DNA of 64,000 bases. It comes from Prostheceraeus crozeri (taxonomy: Eukaryota > Platyhelminthes > Polycladida > Euryleptidae). A program made the position numbers and the translations under genes. The stretch is from NCBI GenBank assembly GCA_907163375.1, contig CAJQUW010005533.1, positions 1,885,001 through 1,949,000 of the forward strand, written 5' to 3'. The notes below the pieces were generated by a model. It worked only from the letters and a program-made list of their open reading frames with translations, had not been told where the DNA came from and made no database searches. Shown piece by piece: positions 1 to 12,499 of this stretch (the first letter of the stretch is position 1; the number at the start of each line of letters is the position of its first letter).

Positions 1-93
1 GAGCTGACTTGAGGCAGTTAAGGAAATTTATTTGCTGAATTTTTCCATTACGGAAACGAAATAAGTCGTGCCATAGCTGTAATTTAACGATTT

Positions 94-690
94 TTGAGTA
101 ATACTACTACTCTGTTAAACTCTTTTGAGGATGTAGAAGGAAAAATCCATAACTATTGGCATCAAGTTCTGGAAATGAAGACGCCCACTGGAGAAGTGAA
201 GTACCCAAACCTTCGAAAAGTAATAATTGTTGCATTGACATGCCTGGTCGGTCCACATATCGAAAGTTGTTTCTTAATCATGCATGCAACATCAACATCG
301 ATGAGATCCAGTTTGTCAGTAGAAGCATTATCTTTCACTAAAGAGCATTGAACCGTAAAAGTCATATCGAGCAATTCAGTACGAGTATGTAGATTACCGT
401 CTAATCTACGAAAATCCAAATTGCAAAGTGCTTACATTGATGAATAATGTGTGGAGAAGACGTAGAGAGAAACAATCTGAGAGAGCGAGAATTCTTCAGA
501 GTAAAATGAAGATCAGCACGAAGCGGTTGATTGAAGTAATAGTAACGATTGAAGCGTTTACAGCGACTGAGAATTTTGAGAAAGAACATCAGTGGAAAAA
601 GAAGCGAGCTTTCCACTTCCACCGAACAGCTATTACAACATCGTCTGAGGATTCCTTCTTCTGTAGTGTAAACAAGTGAAAAGTCCGGAA
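94..690 (+). pseudogene. hAT transposase, C-terminal remnant
   Basis: The translated stretch after an ATG at 94 resembles the hAT dimerisation domain: a KYPNLRK segment, then a GPHIES..F..MH block in the place where hAT transposases have the conserved small-residue/ER.FS motif, then SSLSVE. A frame change follows, and the sequence further on (about 430-680) is rich in Lys, Arg and Glu, like the charged coiled-coil tail seen after the hAT domain in the second hAT element of this window. The window begins inside the element, so its other end is not visible. No intact reading frame remains. Function inferred from family resemblance only; a chance open frame is the alternative. Confidence 0.4.
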
Positions 691-2800
691 TTGCTGAGCG
701 CAAAGAGAGTGAAGACATTTGTCCTAGATTATTTCAAGGGCATTTAATTTGTTTTTTTAAGATAGAGAGGGGGATCATAAAGATGTTGCTAATCATGGAT
801 GAAAGTCAAGTTTTCTATCGCTTTCAGCCAGTAATCAAGAAGTACGATATTTTACTTGAACATTCTAAACTATTCGAATAATCAGTATAACAAGAAAGTT
901 TGCTGAACAATAATTATTACCTTCTATCAATCTAGTTTTGATGCAGCAATTGGCCAATTAACGGATGCTTTCCTAAAATATTATTATTGTTTACAAAGTA
1001 AATGTGATTACTTACGAAAAATGCATACAGAGACCCTATTTATGATTGATTAGCTTGCCTGTTACATGTGGGGGCGCAAAATCTGTGACAATTAGTCACG
1101 CTCCGTATGGGCTCTACATGGAAACTGTTTCTTGTATTTCGTCGATCCGTTTTTTATGATTTGCTAATCTTATCTTAGATAAGATCTTAGATAAATCTAA
1201 TCTCTCATTCTTAGATAGTAATGATTTTGATCATATTAGATATATTTGAATTTGCATTTTTCATTCCACATTTGTTAACATGTACTGTTACATCGAATGG
1301 AGAATACGGCAGTAAGATTGGTTGAATAGTCGCATATTACGCACACACTTGAATTAATCTTAGTTAATTGTAGTGCTCCACATTTCTATTCCAAAGAGGC
1401 TTATGTATTCGAGCAGGCCTGATGGAGTGAAAAGCATTTGCAGATCTATCAGTCAATAGATATACTGTATACTGGGGTATGCTGTCGTAAACACGATCAG
1501 AACTTAGAACATTTGTACCACTAGTCCCAATCATCACTGAAAATGTCTACATCATTAGTGTCCTATGCGCGCACATTAAGCTCAACCTTTTAAAGTGCCA
1601 AATATGCCTAGCTACAGTGTGTATGTCATCATTTGTAAAGCTATGTAGCTGTAGGTCTCAGCAATCCACAGAACAACTTGTTCACAGAAATCATAAATTT
1701 GGTGCATAGGTGTTGCATGTGAATCCATGCTGTGTTTTGTTTACTTTGTAGGACATTTGAAGGTAAAATTCCAGACTTTCGGGTCAGGTCAAATTTTCCG
1801 ACTTTTGATATTCATCAGTTTCGAGCCCTGGCCTTCTTTCTATCTTGAATCCAAGAGTACAAGGGACATACCAACACAATATTTCACGCGCAACCTGTGC
1901 ATCATCAGGTGAATGAGAAAGCTGTTCTGTATTCCAACAGTGCAATAGCGTAACTGCCTGTATACATGTAGACCATGCAAAATTATTTGAGCAACGGGCC
2001 GGAGGTTTTACAAATGATTTATGAAATATGCTGCAAAAGAGTCGAATATACGGTGGCATAATTCATTCGGACAATTAAATTGCAAGGACGACGCTGCCCC
2101 ATGATGAAATGGATTTTGTGAAATGATGAAGACATTGCTCTGTCCAGTGCACTGTGATCTCTATCAAGATAAAAGCATACACGAAACTGAAGGGAAGTTA
2201 CAGAATTGTTGCATAAAGTTGGATTTAATCGCTTTGAAATTTTCTTCTATTCTTTTGAAACCACTATTTTTTTGTTTATGGTGCGATAGGGATTTATAGA
2301 CAATCCTGTGACAAATTAAGTGGCTAGCATGCAATGCACACATGCCCATGCAATTAACATAAAAAGTGAAATCTCAAAAAATAAAGCTTTCATACCTTTC
2401 AATTTCTCTTTGTGCATGTACATAGGACTACTGTACATTGCGTAATTTTTCTGAGCCTATTGCTGTCAAATTTAAATATTGTGAGAACTGCATGGCTAAA
2501 CATCTGGTTTTAGAAATAAAATATTTAATTTCAAAAGAGCGATATCAAAATTATGCACATAGAAGTATGTAGAACTCATAGGCCTACGCTATTAGGCTAC
2601 GTCTTACCTCGAATATTTACCAAATACACAGCTCAAGTGGGGAAATATATTCTTGATATAGAATATTTACCATTTCTGCCCAAAATAATGTAAATTTTAC
2701 TTGTCATGCACTTGTCAATTAAAAGACGGTAATTGCTTTTTGACATAATGTACAAGAGATTAGCCCCCTGATGTACACCTTACATTTTGGCTGACAGTCC
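691..2800. other. No gene recognised
   Basis: AT-rich sequence without a convincing coding frame. A short imperfect repeat of CTTAGATAA lies near 1170-1215. On the - strand at 1881-1909 there is a CTGATGA box followed by a short stem and GTGAAA, the core order of a hammerhead ribozyme, but no cleavage triplet or outer stem can be drawn. The right end of a P-like terminal repeat (TCTAGAAGTCCATG) sits at 2812-2825 with no matching left end found. Confidence 0.5.
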
Positions 2801-2812
2801 AGTGTTGTATAT

Positions 2813-3595
2813 CTAGAAGTCCATGGTTGAAGCATGTGATGTGTTTGGCATGCGAATATATATATATAGCTCTTGAAGCCAATTTCTCAAGTCAATATCA
2901 GGATCACGTAGGAGGCGCAGGTCACCAGGAGACCTGTGGACTCCGCATTGCGAGATTATGTGGTCCACTGTTTGAGCTGGATGACCACAAGCACAGGAAG
3001 CGGACTGTCGAAAGCCCCATCGCTGGAGGGTTGCAGCCACCCGAGCGGTGTTGGAGCGGAGTCGGTTTAGTCGGACCCATTGCTTTCGAGGGAGGTCTGC
3101 TCCGGGTGGCAGCGATTGATTTGGAGCTGAGCAGGCACACTTCAGAAAAAGGCGTCCGTCGTTGACTTGTATATTCCACATCTTCAAAACGTCAAAACCG
3201 TCGCGGAGGAGGCGGGCGCGTGATGTGAGAAAGGCCGTCATGATTTAAGCCGCTGAGTTGGTGCAGCGGTGATACGATGATGGAGGAGGTGATGTTGGTT
3301 TGCCTTGACTTTTGTTGCGAGTCTCATGACATGCGACTCCCGCCGAATTGCGGGTGGAGCAATACCCGAGAGGACCGGGAGGAAGATCGCTTCGGTCGGG
3401 CGCTGACAGCCTGTGATGATCCTCATTGTCTCGTTGAGCGTTGAGTCGATGATACCTGTGTGAACACTGTGACACCATGCTGGAGATGCGTACTCGGCCG
3501 CACTGTACACTAGTGCAAGAGCGCCTGTTCGCAACGTCGAAGGACATGCTCCCCAGCAGTTTCACATCTTCGTTTAGGGTGTTTTCAAGGACCAA
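2813..3595 (-). pseudogene. LINE RT C-terminal region with cysteine knuckle
   Basis: Reads LVYSAAEYASPAWC near 3500, the thumb/connection motif common to Jockey- and CR1-type LINEs, and ends with SCACGHPAQTVDHIISQC around 2960, a CxC...H...C knuckle seen at the C-terminus of several LINE ORF2 proteins. Two frames (3245-3595 and 2813-3241) are needed, so this part is also frameshifted. The last residues run through a short TA run into the target duplication, showing that the 3' untranslated region is very short or absent. Confidence 0.7.
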
Positions 3596-4481
3596 CTCCC
3601 ATTCGCCGTCAGGAGAGCTAGATCATCTGCATAGCCGTACTGCCTGGAGGTGGTTCGTGGAATGTCGCTGATGTAGATGTTGAAGAGCATCGGGGAAAGT
3701 AGATCCTTGTGGTACTCCATTGCGTAGTCGTCGAAGGCGGCTAGTCCGGTTGTCATTCGTTCTTAGCTTGAAGCTTCGATTAGATAAGAGCTCCATGATG
3801 AATGCAACCACATGGACATCACTCAATAGCCTCAGGAGTTTCAGGTGAAGTCCTTTCAGCCATTCTGTGTCATAGACGGCGGTCATATCAACGAATACTA
3901 CTCCGATTTTTTTGCTTCTCTTCGAATCCTGCTTCGACATCATCAGTAAGCAAAGTAATTTGGTCGGTGGTTGAGCGGCCGCGGCGGAACTCCGCCTGTT
4001 CGTGAGGAATCTTGGGATCGATAATAGGCCCGAGGCGTGATAGTATGATTCTCTCAAGAAGCTTCAGGGGCACACAAAGTAGACTGATTGGCCTATAGCT
4101 CTTTGCGTCGTCGGCCGGTTTGTTTTGTTTGAGGATGGCGACTACGTCTGACCGTCGCCAGATTTTGGGTAAGCGAAGGGTTGAGAGGCAATTAGAGAAG
4201 AAAACTCGAAGCCAATCCAACATTTCTGGTCCGCAATGGATAATAAATTCCGGAGAGATAAAATCAGGACCCTGGGATTTACCGCTTTTGATTTTACTGT
4301 GCGCTTCCTTCATTTCAGCCTCGGTGAAAGTTCCAGATAGGGAGTTGTCCTCCGGGTCTGCATTTCTCATCAGGTCTTGAATCTCGTTGTTGACACTCCT
4401 ATTGAAGTTTTTGTTCGTTTTTGTTCGCCGTCCATTTTCGACTAGCTTGCTTGCGATTGCATTAGCACTCACCGGACACAC
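3574..4481 (-). pseudogene. LINE reverse transcriptase domain
   Basis: Three overlapping frames cover an RT palm and fingers. The first (3888-4481) has KSGKSQGPDFI, then KSYRPISLL, then EFRRGRSTTDQ. The next frame (3623-4057) carries VFVDMTAVYDT and NGVPQGS. The third (3574-3756) carries LLSPMLFNIYISD and GYADDLALL. The YADD catalytic pair is present, but the enzyme cannot be made from one frame: at least two frameshifts separate the boxes. In the family this enzyme copies the element RNA at the nicked target. Confidence 0.8.
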
Positions 4482-4868
4482 TTGTGGTTTTTTGGTACGT
4501 TCAGTGAGTTGGTTGAACGAGAGTCATGCCTTCCGACTGGAGTGGCTGAAGTCAATGGCAGTTGTCTCTTTTTCCCAACGTTTCCGTCGTTTATCATTTA
4601 ATGTTCTTATCAAATTCTCGGCCAGTGAAATGCGGTCTGTATCAATTGTAGCGTTGGCGAAATCGGTGTAACGCTGTTGACACTCCTTGTCCCAAGTCGG
4701 AATATATTCTTTCTGGAAGCCGCAAGGGATTGATTGTTTGGCGGCATTTAGAATTGTTGAACATCATGCACGGTATGCTTGATCTAGGTCAGACGTTGGA
4801 CTTGGGAGGTCGGGTGCTTTGGAAGTCAGGATGCCGGTTAATTTCTCCCAGTCGGCTTTTCGGAAATT

Positions 4869-5681
4869 CTACCGTTTCACTGGGAGTGAAGACAGAGGAT
4901 CGATGGAGGCTGATGTTTCGATGAATGATGGACGATGCTGGGACTTCGGAAACGGATCGAGGATTCTTCTACGCGAGGGGCAGAGACCGATCCTAATGAA
5001 GGCAAGATCCGGATTTGTTGACGAGTCCCAGCGAGCAGATCGGAAGCTACGAGGTTGCTTGAGATCATACATTAGAGTTAGATCAAGAGATGAGGCCCAA
5101 TTTTCCAGAACTTCTCCATCCGAACTATTGTTAGGGTAGCCCCAGGCAAAACCGTGACAGTTGGAGTCTCCGGCGTATATACATGGCTCTCGAAAACGAG
5201 GAAGCGAGTCTGTTCCAAGCGTGGAATTAGGCGTCTTGTAGACGTTGATTACTATCATGCTTGACACGATTATGGATGACCACTCGATCTCTTCATCTGG
5301 TGGGGAAATATCAACTGAATTGATGACGAATGTGGCGATGTCGTGTACTCTACCTGTAGTGTATGCAGCAAGGGAGTATCCAGGTATATCAAGAACACTG
5401 ACAGTAGCAGCGTGCGTCTCTTGAAGTAGGATAACTGTGGGTTTCAACTCCGTAGTTATATGACTGATAACGTCGATTTTGGCTTTTTCTATACCTTCTA
5501 CATTGAGTTGCAAAAGCGTCAGCCCAAGTCCGATGACGACCGGAGTCGCCCGCCCTGAAGAGGGCGCGTGTTCAGACGAGATGTTTGCTGAGGAGGTTGT
5601 GTGAGTAGCTTGTGAAGTCATTAGCCTGTTTAGCAGTTCCCAGGGGACGCGACGAGGACGCTGACTTCGTTCCCAAGTCAT
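4869..5681 (-). pseudogene. LINE endonuclease domain
   Basis: Open frame of 270 codons holding an exonuclease-endonuclease-phosphatase fold typical of LINE ORF2. Visible landmarks: LLQLNVEGI near residue 58, LLQETHA near 85 (the catalytic Glu motif), YAGDSNCHGFAWG near 165 (the GDxNxH box) and STNPDLAFI near 220 (the SDH-like final box, with PDL). The family nicks target DNA to prime reverse transcription. The last 40 or so codons drift out of the family frame; the expected SQHRPS...VHHSS continuation lies in another frame at 4877-5068. The ATG at 5679-5681 abuts the target duplication, so this start is simply the truncation point. Confidence 0.8.
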
Positions 5682-5691
5682 ATGGTTGAAC

Positions 5692-5729
5692 CATAGAAAG
5701 TACCATGCATGATAATGTTAATTTCTATG
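5692..5729. mobile_element. 38-bp P-like miniature element
   Basis: Begins CATAGAAAGTA and ends TAATTTCTATG, an inverted pair. It is flanked by GGTTGAAC (5684-5691) and GGTTGAAG (5730-5737), an 8-bp duplication with one mismatch. Its right end matches the right end of the 1-kb element at 42085-43092. It has no coding capacity and is probably the smallest derivative of the P-like family in this window. Confidence 0.5.
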
Positions 5730-5739
5730 GGTTGAAGAG

Positions 5740-8070
5740 ACCATGGCCATAGTTTCTTTGAATCTGAGATTGATGACTGCGTTATCTTTACATGATTGTA
5801 TTACAGTTACACAACTGTGACATACAGCAAGACGTGAAGCCGAGTTCTTTGTCAGATTGTGCCTGTCAATGCAGGGATAGGTGCGAAAATTGTACGAAAG
5901 AATCACCAAGTCGAATGACCTAATCAATCAATCATAAATGCAGCATGGCCTATCTCTAAGTTATTTTATAGATACACTGGGGGCAGAGCGGGGTGCTTTG
6001 GCCACCCCACAATTCACCACAATACTTCAAAGTTAAAGTGATGCAAGCAACAAGAAACCTAGCAATTCAAGCCATTGGATGTAAAAGAGTAATAGGCCAA
6101 GTTCGTATTTGCAGAGGGCTGCGCCTAAGGCATGTTATCTTAGGATTAGATAGCATTGGATTGTTATCTCAAGCTGCAATATTGGCAATCAACAAGTAGT
6201 TTCATGCCAGTGTTTTTATAGCATATTTGCATCTAGTGAGGTCGCAAACTAATGTTCAGAAATTCGGGTAGATAACCAGCTAGAACGATTGTGATTGGGT
6301 TTCAAGCAGTTTACTGCCTTCGTTTGGAATTAATCAATCTTTATCTGCGTTCATTTACAGCTCTAACGCTGATTATTCTCAGTCATATCTATAATCATCA
6401 TGCCTTTCCATAGCAAGAAGGCTTAATTATTCGTCAAAATTTAAGTTTTGCTGGTTTACAACCTATCTTTAACCGGTTGATCACTCCATCAAATAAGATA
6501 ATCGCTCGTATGTGCAGGCAGCATCTTAAATTTGAGTGTTGTGGAACATTATTAAATCAATGTCGCATTTTTACAAACATCAGTGGATGATCCATAACAC
6601 CCCAGCAGGTAGCCTATGAAACCCCGAACTTTTGAAAATGACAAATTCGTCTCTATTCAGGAAATCTCCTCTGCAACAAAGTGAAACGGGTATTATTGGA
6701 AAATAACATACGGAACCTTGTGTCCGTATCCATAGCTAGTGATTAGGCCGAAGAAGTTGATCCTGGAAAGGAATTGGTGCTCTCTGTAACCCCCTTAAAC
6801 TCGGGTGACCCATAATACCGCATTCTCCCCTGCCATAATTATGCTGCATAAAGAAAATTAAATAGTTGCATTTATTTTATCTTTTGAAATGCGTAAGTTC
6901 ATCATCCACATTTAAAATTCAGATATTCAAGTTTGAAAAGCTCGAACAAGAAGATAAAGAATTCCAGTTCACGGTGGGATGACGACATGTGATTAACCGT
7001 GTTTGCAGTATTTCTGTGTAGTGGTTAGTTTAGTTTCCTTTCATGACTATGATTCCTTTATTCCTTCAGTTGTGATACCTTTATTCCACCATGAATTCAA
7101 TGGCTTTGATTGCCACTGAGCATCACCCCTGTATATCCTATATCAGATAAATGGATGTGGAAATACTTGCGCAAATTTCTAACTGCTGACATAGCGATGA
7201 AAACCTGTGTAAATCACATAAATTGATTTTGTTCAAGCATATGAAACAAAGTAGCAGTAAATCCTTATTTATCAGCCAGCAATATAATAGTGCTTGCAGT
7301 TATTAAATAAAACCACACTTCAATAAATGCATGTTGTCGGATTATTCGCTGCATCGTATATTATACGAAATTTTTCGATTATTATCCAGTAGTTGCCTAG
7401 TTTACCGGTTGCTCGCATATGCTTTAAGTATGATAAGCGATTAGTTTGAAATTTACAATGAGAAGATGCTCTGTGAACTCTTTGACTCTGTGATAGAATT
7501 GAAGATATAAACAAGCTGCACCTGCCAGAAACCTCACTCATTCGAACTCATGACATTGCATGTCAATTTCTTGACTATCATGTAAGTGTAGTTAAGTTAG
7601 CTAATGCAACGAAACGTCGTGAAAACTTTGACACTTTTAGAAAAATACAGGATGGGGAACGACTTGCTCTTTTGGAATTATTATTACTTGGGGATCGATT
7701 TATATGAATTTCCTTCTGTCGAATTACAGAAGATTGGAATCCTCATTGTTCAAAGCAAGTATCTCCAGACAAGCTTGCAGCAATTTTTCTGCAGAAAAGA
7801 TTGTAAAATCTTTTGTGCATTTTAAAAGTTTCAGATTACTGCATGATTGAGAGACTGCTATTTAGGCCCATCAGAAATTGGGTTCGATAAAAATTTCAAG
7901 TGTGTGAATCGATTTCAAATGATTGGAACGTCAGTCAGGAAAGCATGTGACGCATTGTGTTCAGGGATGTTCTACAATCAACAACATTGACTTTGTTTCG
8001 CTTAGACGATGTGATAGCTTGTCACAGCATCCAATCGAATACTAGATTCTCATAAAATGATTATTTTCCT
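5740..8070. other. No gene recognised
   Basis: About 2.3 kb of AT-rich sequence. The short open frames here have no recognisable motif and look random in composition. Nothing repeat-like with clear ends was found. Confidence 0.5.
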
Positions 8071-8078
8071 GAAATTAG

Positions 8079-8175
8079 AAAAGTACAGCTTTTCTGTCCA
8101 AGGATATCTTGTTGAGCTGAGAGAGCGGAGCGATCGATGGTCGACAAGATATCCGAGGACGGAAAAGGTACTTTT
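8079..8175. repeat. Foldback hairpin with GC-rich loop
   Basis: Two inverted arms of about 36 bp (starting AAAAGTAC and ending GTACTTTT, with GGATATCTTGT shared) enclose a loop containing AGAGCGGAGCGATCGA. The arms differ at a handful of positions. It belongs with the other foldbacks at 13432, 14276, 20329 and 62042, which share a GCGGAGCG/CGAAGGACG-type loop but have unrelated arms. Confidence 0.7.
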
Positions 8176-8549
8176 ACAATGAAGGAATATAATTTTTCTT
8201 GTGCATGTCTATGAATCAAATCATTCTTCTTGTGCATGTCTATGAACAGGGACAACTAGAATAGATATAATGCATGCGATTGTGTAGCTTTCTATGTATA
8301 CAGGTTAATAATTTCCACAATCAAGTCGTTATATAGCACCATAATTACCTAGATATTATAGTGCCTAGATTTCTACTACTCTGCTCAGTCGGTAAATGCT
8401 ATTTTATGAATAGATTCTTTCTGTTTACTTTAAAAACTACCATAGTGTTTCAACAAACATTTTATATCATGGAACCACTGAAACATGGAATAAGGAGGTA
8501 AATCGAATAGGTAAATGAAGTAGGTAAGTAAAAGAGAAAACAGATACTG

Positions 8550-9168
8550 TCAAACTCTGATTGTAACAGTCCTATCACCTGTCGTTACTTGTATTACGAC
8601 CTTCTTGTCAGTATCTTTTTTCGCGGTTTCCTCTCGCGCCGGCTCCTTCACGCATCCATATAGTGAATCTTGAATTCTTTCACGAAAGAGTCCCTCTTTG
8701 ATATATGTTTCGTCTGCGTCTGACAAATGTCCAATCCATTTTTTGGAAAGCTCCCTAGGAATATTAGCCTCCACCATCCGTGTTTTGGCTGTCCTTCTCA
8801 GGCTGGTATTGGAATAGAAGCCTTCTTTCCCCAATCCACCACACATCACTCTTTTAAGAATTGCTCGATGGAGTGAATTCCCAGCCTTTGCTGCTTATAC
8901 CATACGTCACTCTTCGAATGCAGAATGCAAGCCAGATGAAGTGGATCTCCAACTTTGCGCGTCGGTCTATGTTCAATATACTTTCGGTATAACCTTTTGC
9001 CGCTTTTGCTGCGGCAATGTCTGTTAGTGCGCTCATTGAGAGAAGCCATTTTGTCGAACGATCCCAGCTTTGATAGTGGTCAGTCTACCAGGTGCAGCTA
9101 TAGTTCTACCGTGGATAATGCTTGCAAAAAGAACGTTTTGACTGCACCATAGGACTGCACAATGTGAC
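8550..9168 (-). pseudogene. Crypton-type tyrosine recombinase fragment
   Basis: The C-terminal half of a recombinase closely related to the intact one at 18951-20108. Shared blocks in order: LYRKYIEHRP, then DVWYKQQRLGIHSI, then FYSNTSLRRTAKTR, then ANIP and ETYI. Unlike the intact copy it has a GH (IGHLSDADETY) where the intact protein has TGRIS. A frameshift near 8850 separates GIHSIEQFLKE from the catalytic SLRRTA part. The N-terminal half is missing; the hAT element at 9177 lies just upstream, within the same remnant or its flank. In the family this enzyme cuts and rejoins DNA with a tyrosine nucleophile. Confidence 0.75.
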
Positions 9169-9176
9169 GGCCCAAC

Positions 9177-12100
9177 CAGTGGTCGGGCCGCTGCGTAAAT
9201 TTACGCACTGCGTTAATTGGCGTAAATGGCGTAAAAAAATTGAGTCCTGCGTAAATTTTTCATGTTCTTCTGCGTAATTTTTTTAAGTACTACTGTCAAT
9301 GTTTTATGTTCAGCTGAAGATTTCTTAATAATCAAGACCAGTTTCACACATGTTTAGTGAAAATCTATGTCTATTTGTATTATACGAATATAATACGATA
9401 TATTCCGAGTATACTCCACTTAATCTGTAGCTTCTTTCAGGTCGCAAACGTGAGTGATACTGGGACGAACACGTTTAAATAATCCAGAATTAATCATTGC
9501 TTCTAAGAAAGATCGGATTTTCTCTCTTATCTCCAGTCGTGCCAACTACCGCTCAGTGATATCAACATATGTTCGATTTATGTGCTTTAACAGTGACACA
9601 CTAACTGCATTTCATGTAAAATGGTTTTTCTTTCTATGACAGTTCTATGCTGGTTGGTCAAGACTGATGGTTGCAGTTATAACATAAACAATCTGATCTA
9701 TTATGATCTTTTTCTAGGTTTTGTTAATATGCTGTACGATAGAAAAATCTCGTTATGATTTCGGTATCATACCTTTGATTCGGAATATAAACACAGCGCC
9801 AATCTTATGAAGATGGAGCAGCACAGATTCTTGCGCCTTATAGATACACGATGGTTGAAGTGTTTGGAGGTGATCGAGCGACTATTAGAACAACTGGAAG
9901 CATTGAAGCATTTTTTGTTGTAACTGTGGCGAAGTCAAACACGTCGTCTTCGAATGATCGAATCAGAAGAATTCAGAAGGCACTTTCAGATCCTCTTACT
10001 GAATGCATATTAGAATTCTTTGCCACTGCTTGAAAACCTCTGAGGGAATTTGAAAAGATTCCAACGTGAAGGTTGCCTCATACATGACTTATGGCAAACT
10101 ATGTCAAATCTTCTCATCAAATGGCTCTTGATGTATAAGGAAGATCGCATTGACACCAAAGAGCCATGGAAAAGCTCCAATACGGATGCTATTCTGCCGG
10201 ATCGGAAAATCATTATTGGCGAAAGGATTTTCAAATTAGTAATTGATCTTAGCGGACAGCAAAAAAGAAGGTTTTATGAACAAGTACGAGTCTTTTACAT
10301 CTCCTGTACACAACAACTGGTGTACTACTTGCCGTTTACGAATAAATTACTGCGAAACTTGAGGTTTCTTTTCTCGAAAACCTTACCTCCATTTACTATG
10401 AAACGTTGACGATCAACGTGGCAAAGAAGCTTTCAAATGTCTTTCAGGATGCTGATCTAACAGCATTAAGATGTGAATTGCAAAATATCAAGCTTCAGGT
10501 CGAGCTGTTACCCTTAGTTTTTGGCAGAAGGTTATCAGCTAACTGAACATTCCTATCTTGAAACGATTAGTTCGCCATTGTTTGATCATTCCTCACGGTA
10601 ATTCAGATGTCGAAAGACTGTTCAGCATGCTTCTATAGTGACGAAAAAACGAACCAGTCTGGATCAACAATGAGTGCGAGCACTCACGCTTACGAAATCA
10701 TATTTGAATTCGCGGAATAAGGCATGTTTTGAAGTGCCCTTTTCTGACGAATTGTAGCAAATGTCACAAAATGCATAGTGCGTACAAAGAGAGGAAGAAT
10801 AAGAAAAAAGTAAAATAGCTGAGGCGGAGAGAGAACTGACCAGAAAGAAAATAGAAGAAGAGCTAGAGAAGGAGCGACAGAAAAGTGCAAAATTGAAGAA
10901 ATTGGAGCTTGATTTGGCGAGTGTCGATGAAAAACAAAAGGAAGCTACAGCAAAGAAAAAGAAGGCTGAAGAAATGGAGCAGGAAGCTCGTTATTTGAGA
11001 GAAACTGCGGCGATTGGGGAAGAAGAACAATTAAACTGGAAGATGAAAATAATCGAAAAACAAGCGAAGTTAGAGAGATAAAAATAGTGTATAAAATAAC
11101 AATGAAAAAGAATCTACATCCTTTTTGATTCCTTAAGTACATTTAATAGCCATAAGTACATTCTGTGTGTAAGAGTCAATTGCATATTCAAGTGTAAATG
11201 ACTCTATCATAATGTATTTGTTTCGAAGTTCAATAGCACATCACATACAACAGAGACGAAAATTTGTAAAGCGGGCATCTTCGCATAAATTTCAACAGTA
11301 TTCAAGTTAAGATCATCCTGAGTTTTGGATGAAATTTTTGATGAGAATCCTTGTCAAACAATCAGAGTTTGGTTTGTCAGAGAACCTCAGATATTTTCAA
11401 CCATGGAGTCTTCCTTTGCTCACGCGTGCCAAACTTGCTATCAAGCTAAGCCTTATGGTTGATAAGGATAGCAGGAGCGCTATTCATCAAGAAATTCTAT
11501 TAAAGAGAGATTATATATCCTCATTTTAATTTTAAAGTTCTTCATTTTTCATTGATAATGATCGCTATTGAAGCTAGAGCCATAAGTTTATTATAATTTG
11601 TCATTTTTTCTTAAGTATAGATGCCTTTATCAAATGCCAAGACGTAACATCAGATATTCGCTGCATTTGATCATGTAAGAATGGAATGTTCGCGTACACG
11701 CGAGAATGATGGTTATCCACATTTTTGTCAAAAAGTAAAATAATCCATGATGCGTATACTTCTCACGATACAAAAACTTTTACGCACCAAAGTTTCACTG
11801 TACATCTCATTTTTGATTATATTTGTTCGTCATATTTTTAGAAACCTTCATTACTTTCTGTGTTCAAGCGAATCATCTGAAATGGCTCTTAACATCAGTT
11901 AAAATTCTTCTTATTGTTGCTACGTAAAATTGTTCAGTTTCAATTTCGACAAACCATACAAAATATTTTTGGATACTGGTTCTCAAAACTACTGTTTCTC
12001 GTGTAATGCAACGCCTTTTTTAACATTTGTTTATTTTTGTTATGTAATTGTTAGTTTTTATTGGGTGTATAAGTCTGAATAGCGTCAATTTAGTCATAGA

Positions 12101-12499
12101 GTCCTCCATTTTTCAACAACTGCACTATTATATCACAATGAAAACTTGTTTTTTCATTTCTTTCTCATGTACAATATTAAGATATTTTAAAATAATTTAC
12201 ACTTTTTTAAAACATAATCAAATTACAGTAGGGCCTACCCCTTCATTTTAGATATAGTGACTTTATGTTGACCCTACAATGAATTTTCTTTCCACGTAAG
12301 TGTATCAAGCATTCAAAAACCTGAAACTGAACATAAACCAGTACATTTTGAACCACGTGAAAATGTTAGTTATGTAGTTTGGTGTATTACGGGAAATAGT
12401 ACTGTCTGATCGCGTACAGCTCTTTTGAAAGTACTACCATAAATCAAATTTCAACCGCGAACTGCGTAAATTTCTTCCTCTGAGCTGGCCCGACCACTG
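9177..12499 (+). mobile_element. hAT transposon with complete ends
   Basis: Terminal inverted repeats CAGTGGTCGGGCC (9177-9189) and its complement (12487-12499) are perfect. They are flanked by GGCCCAAC at 9169-9176 and 12500-12507, a perfect 8-bp target duplication, the hallmark of hAT insertion. Subterminal GCGTAAAT repeats occur at least four times in the first 100 bp and again near the right end, as expected for transposase binding sites. Inside, the transposase is decayed (9835-11090), and 11090-12450 holds no gene. Length is about 3.3 kb. Confidence 0.93.
9835..11090 (+). pseudogene. hAT transposase relic with coiled-coil tail
   Basis: Landmarks in order: LIDTRWLKCLEVIERLLEQ at about 9835 (the TRW block of the hAT catalytic core), FQREGCLIHDLWQTMSNLL at about 10053, IPHGNSDVERLFS at about 10590 (the hAT dimerisation motif), and a long Lys/Glu-rich heptad region at 10830-11081 that should form a coiled coil. 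Several stops and frame changes interrupt the reading, including one just after the dimerisation motif. Three pieces are in different frames, so the element cannot make its own transposase. Confidence 0.75.

Larger units (their letters stand above)
2832..5681 (-). mobile_element. Endonuclease/RT LINE (non-LTR retrotransposon)
   Basis: The element reads on the - strand: AP-type endonuclease (4869-5681), reverse transcriptase (about 3600-4481) and a terminal CxCG...H...C knuckle (2813-3241). It is flanked by ATGGTTGAA at 2823-2831 and 5682-5690, a 9-bp target duplication that fixes both ends. The length of about 2.85 kb is short for a full EN-RT LINE, so the 5' part including any ORF1 is missing. 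The reading frame is broken at several places: within the 3' end of the endonuclease, within the RT around the FVDM and YADD boxes, and before the C-terminal knuckle. The clade is uncertain (Jockey/CR1-like group). Confidence 0.85.

Noticed and set aside
401-718. 105-codon - strand frame
   Set aside because: Opposite the charged tail of the hAT remnant; no motif.
1881-1909. Hammerhead-like core on the - strand
   Set aside because: CTGATGA and GTGAAA are present but there is no cleavage triplet or outer stem, and no Penelope-like coding remains nearby.
8190-8250. Two copies of TTCTTGTGCATGTCTATGAA, 35 bp apart
   Set aside because: Only two units; too few for a CRISPR-like or satellite array.
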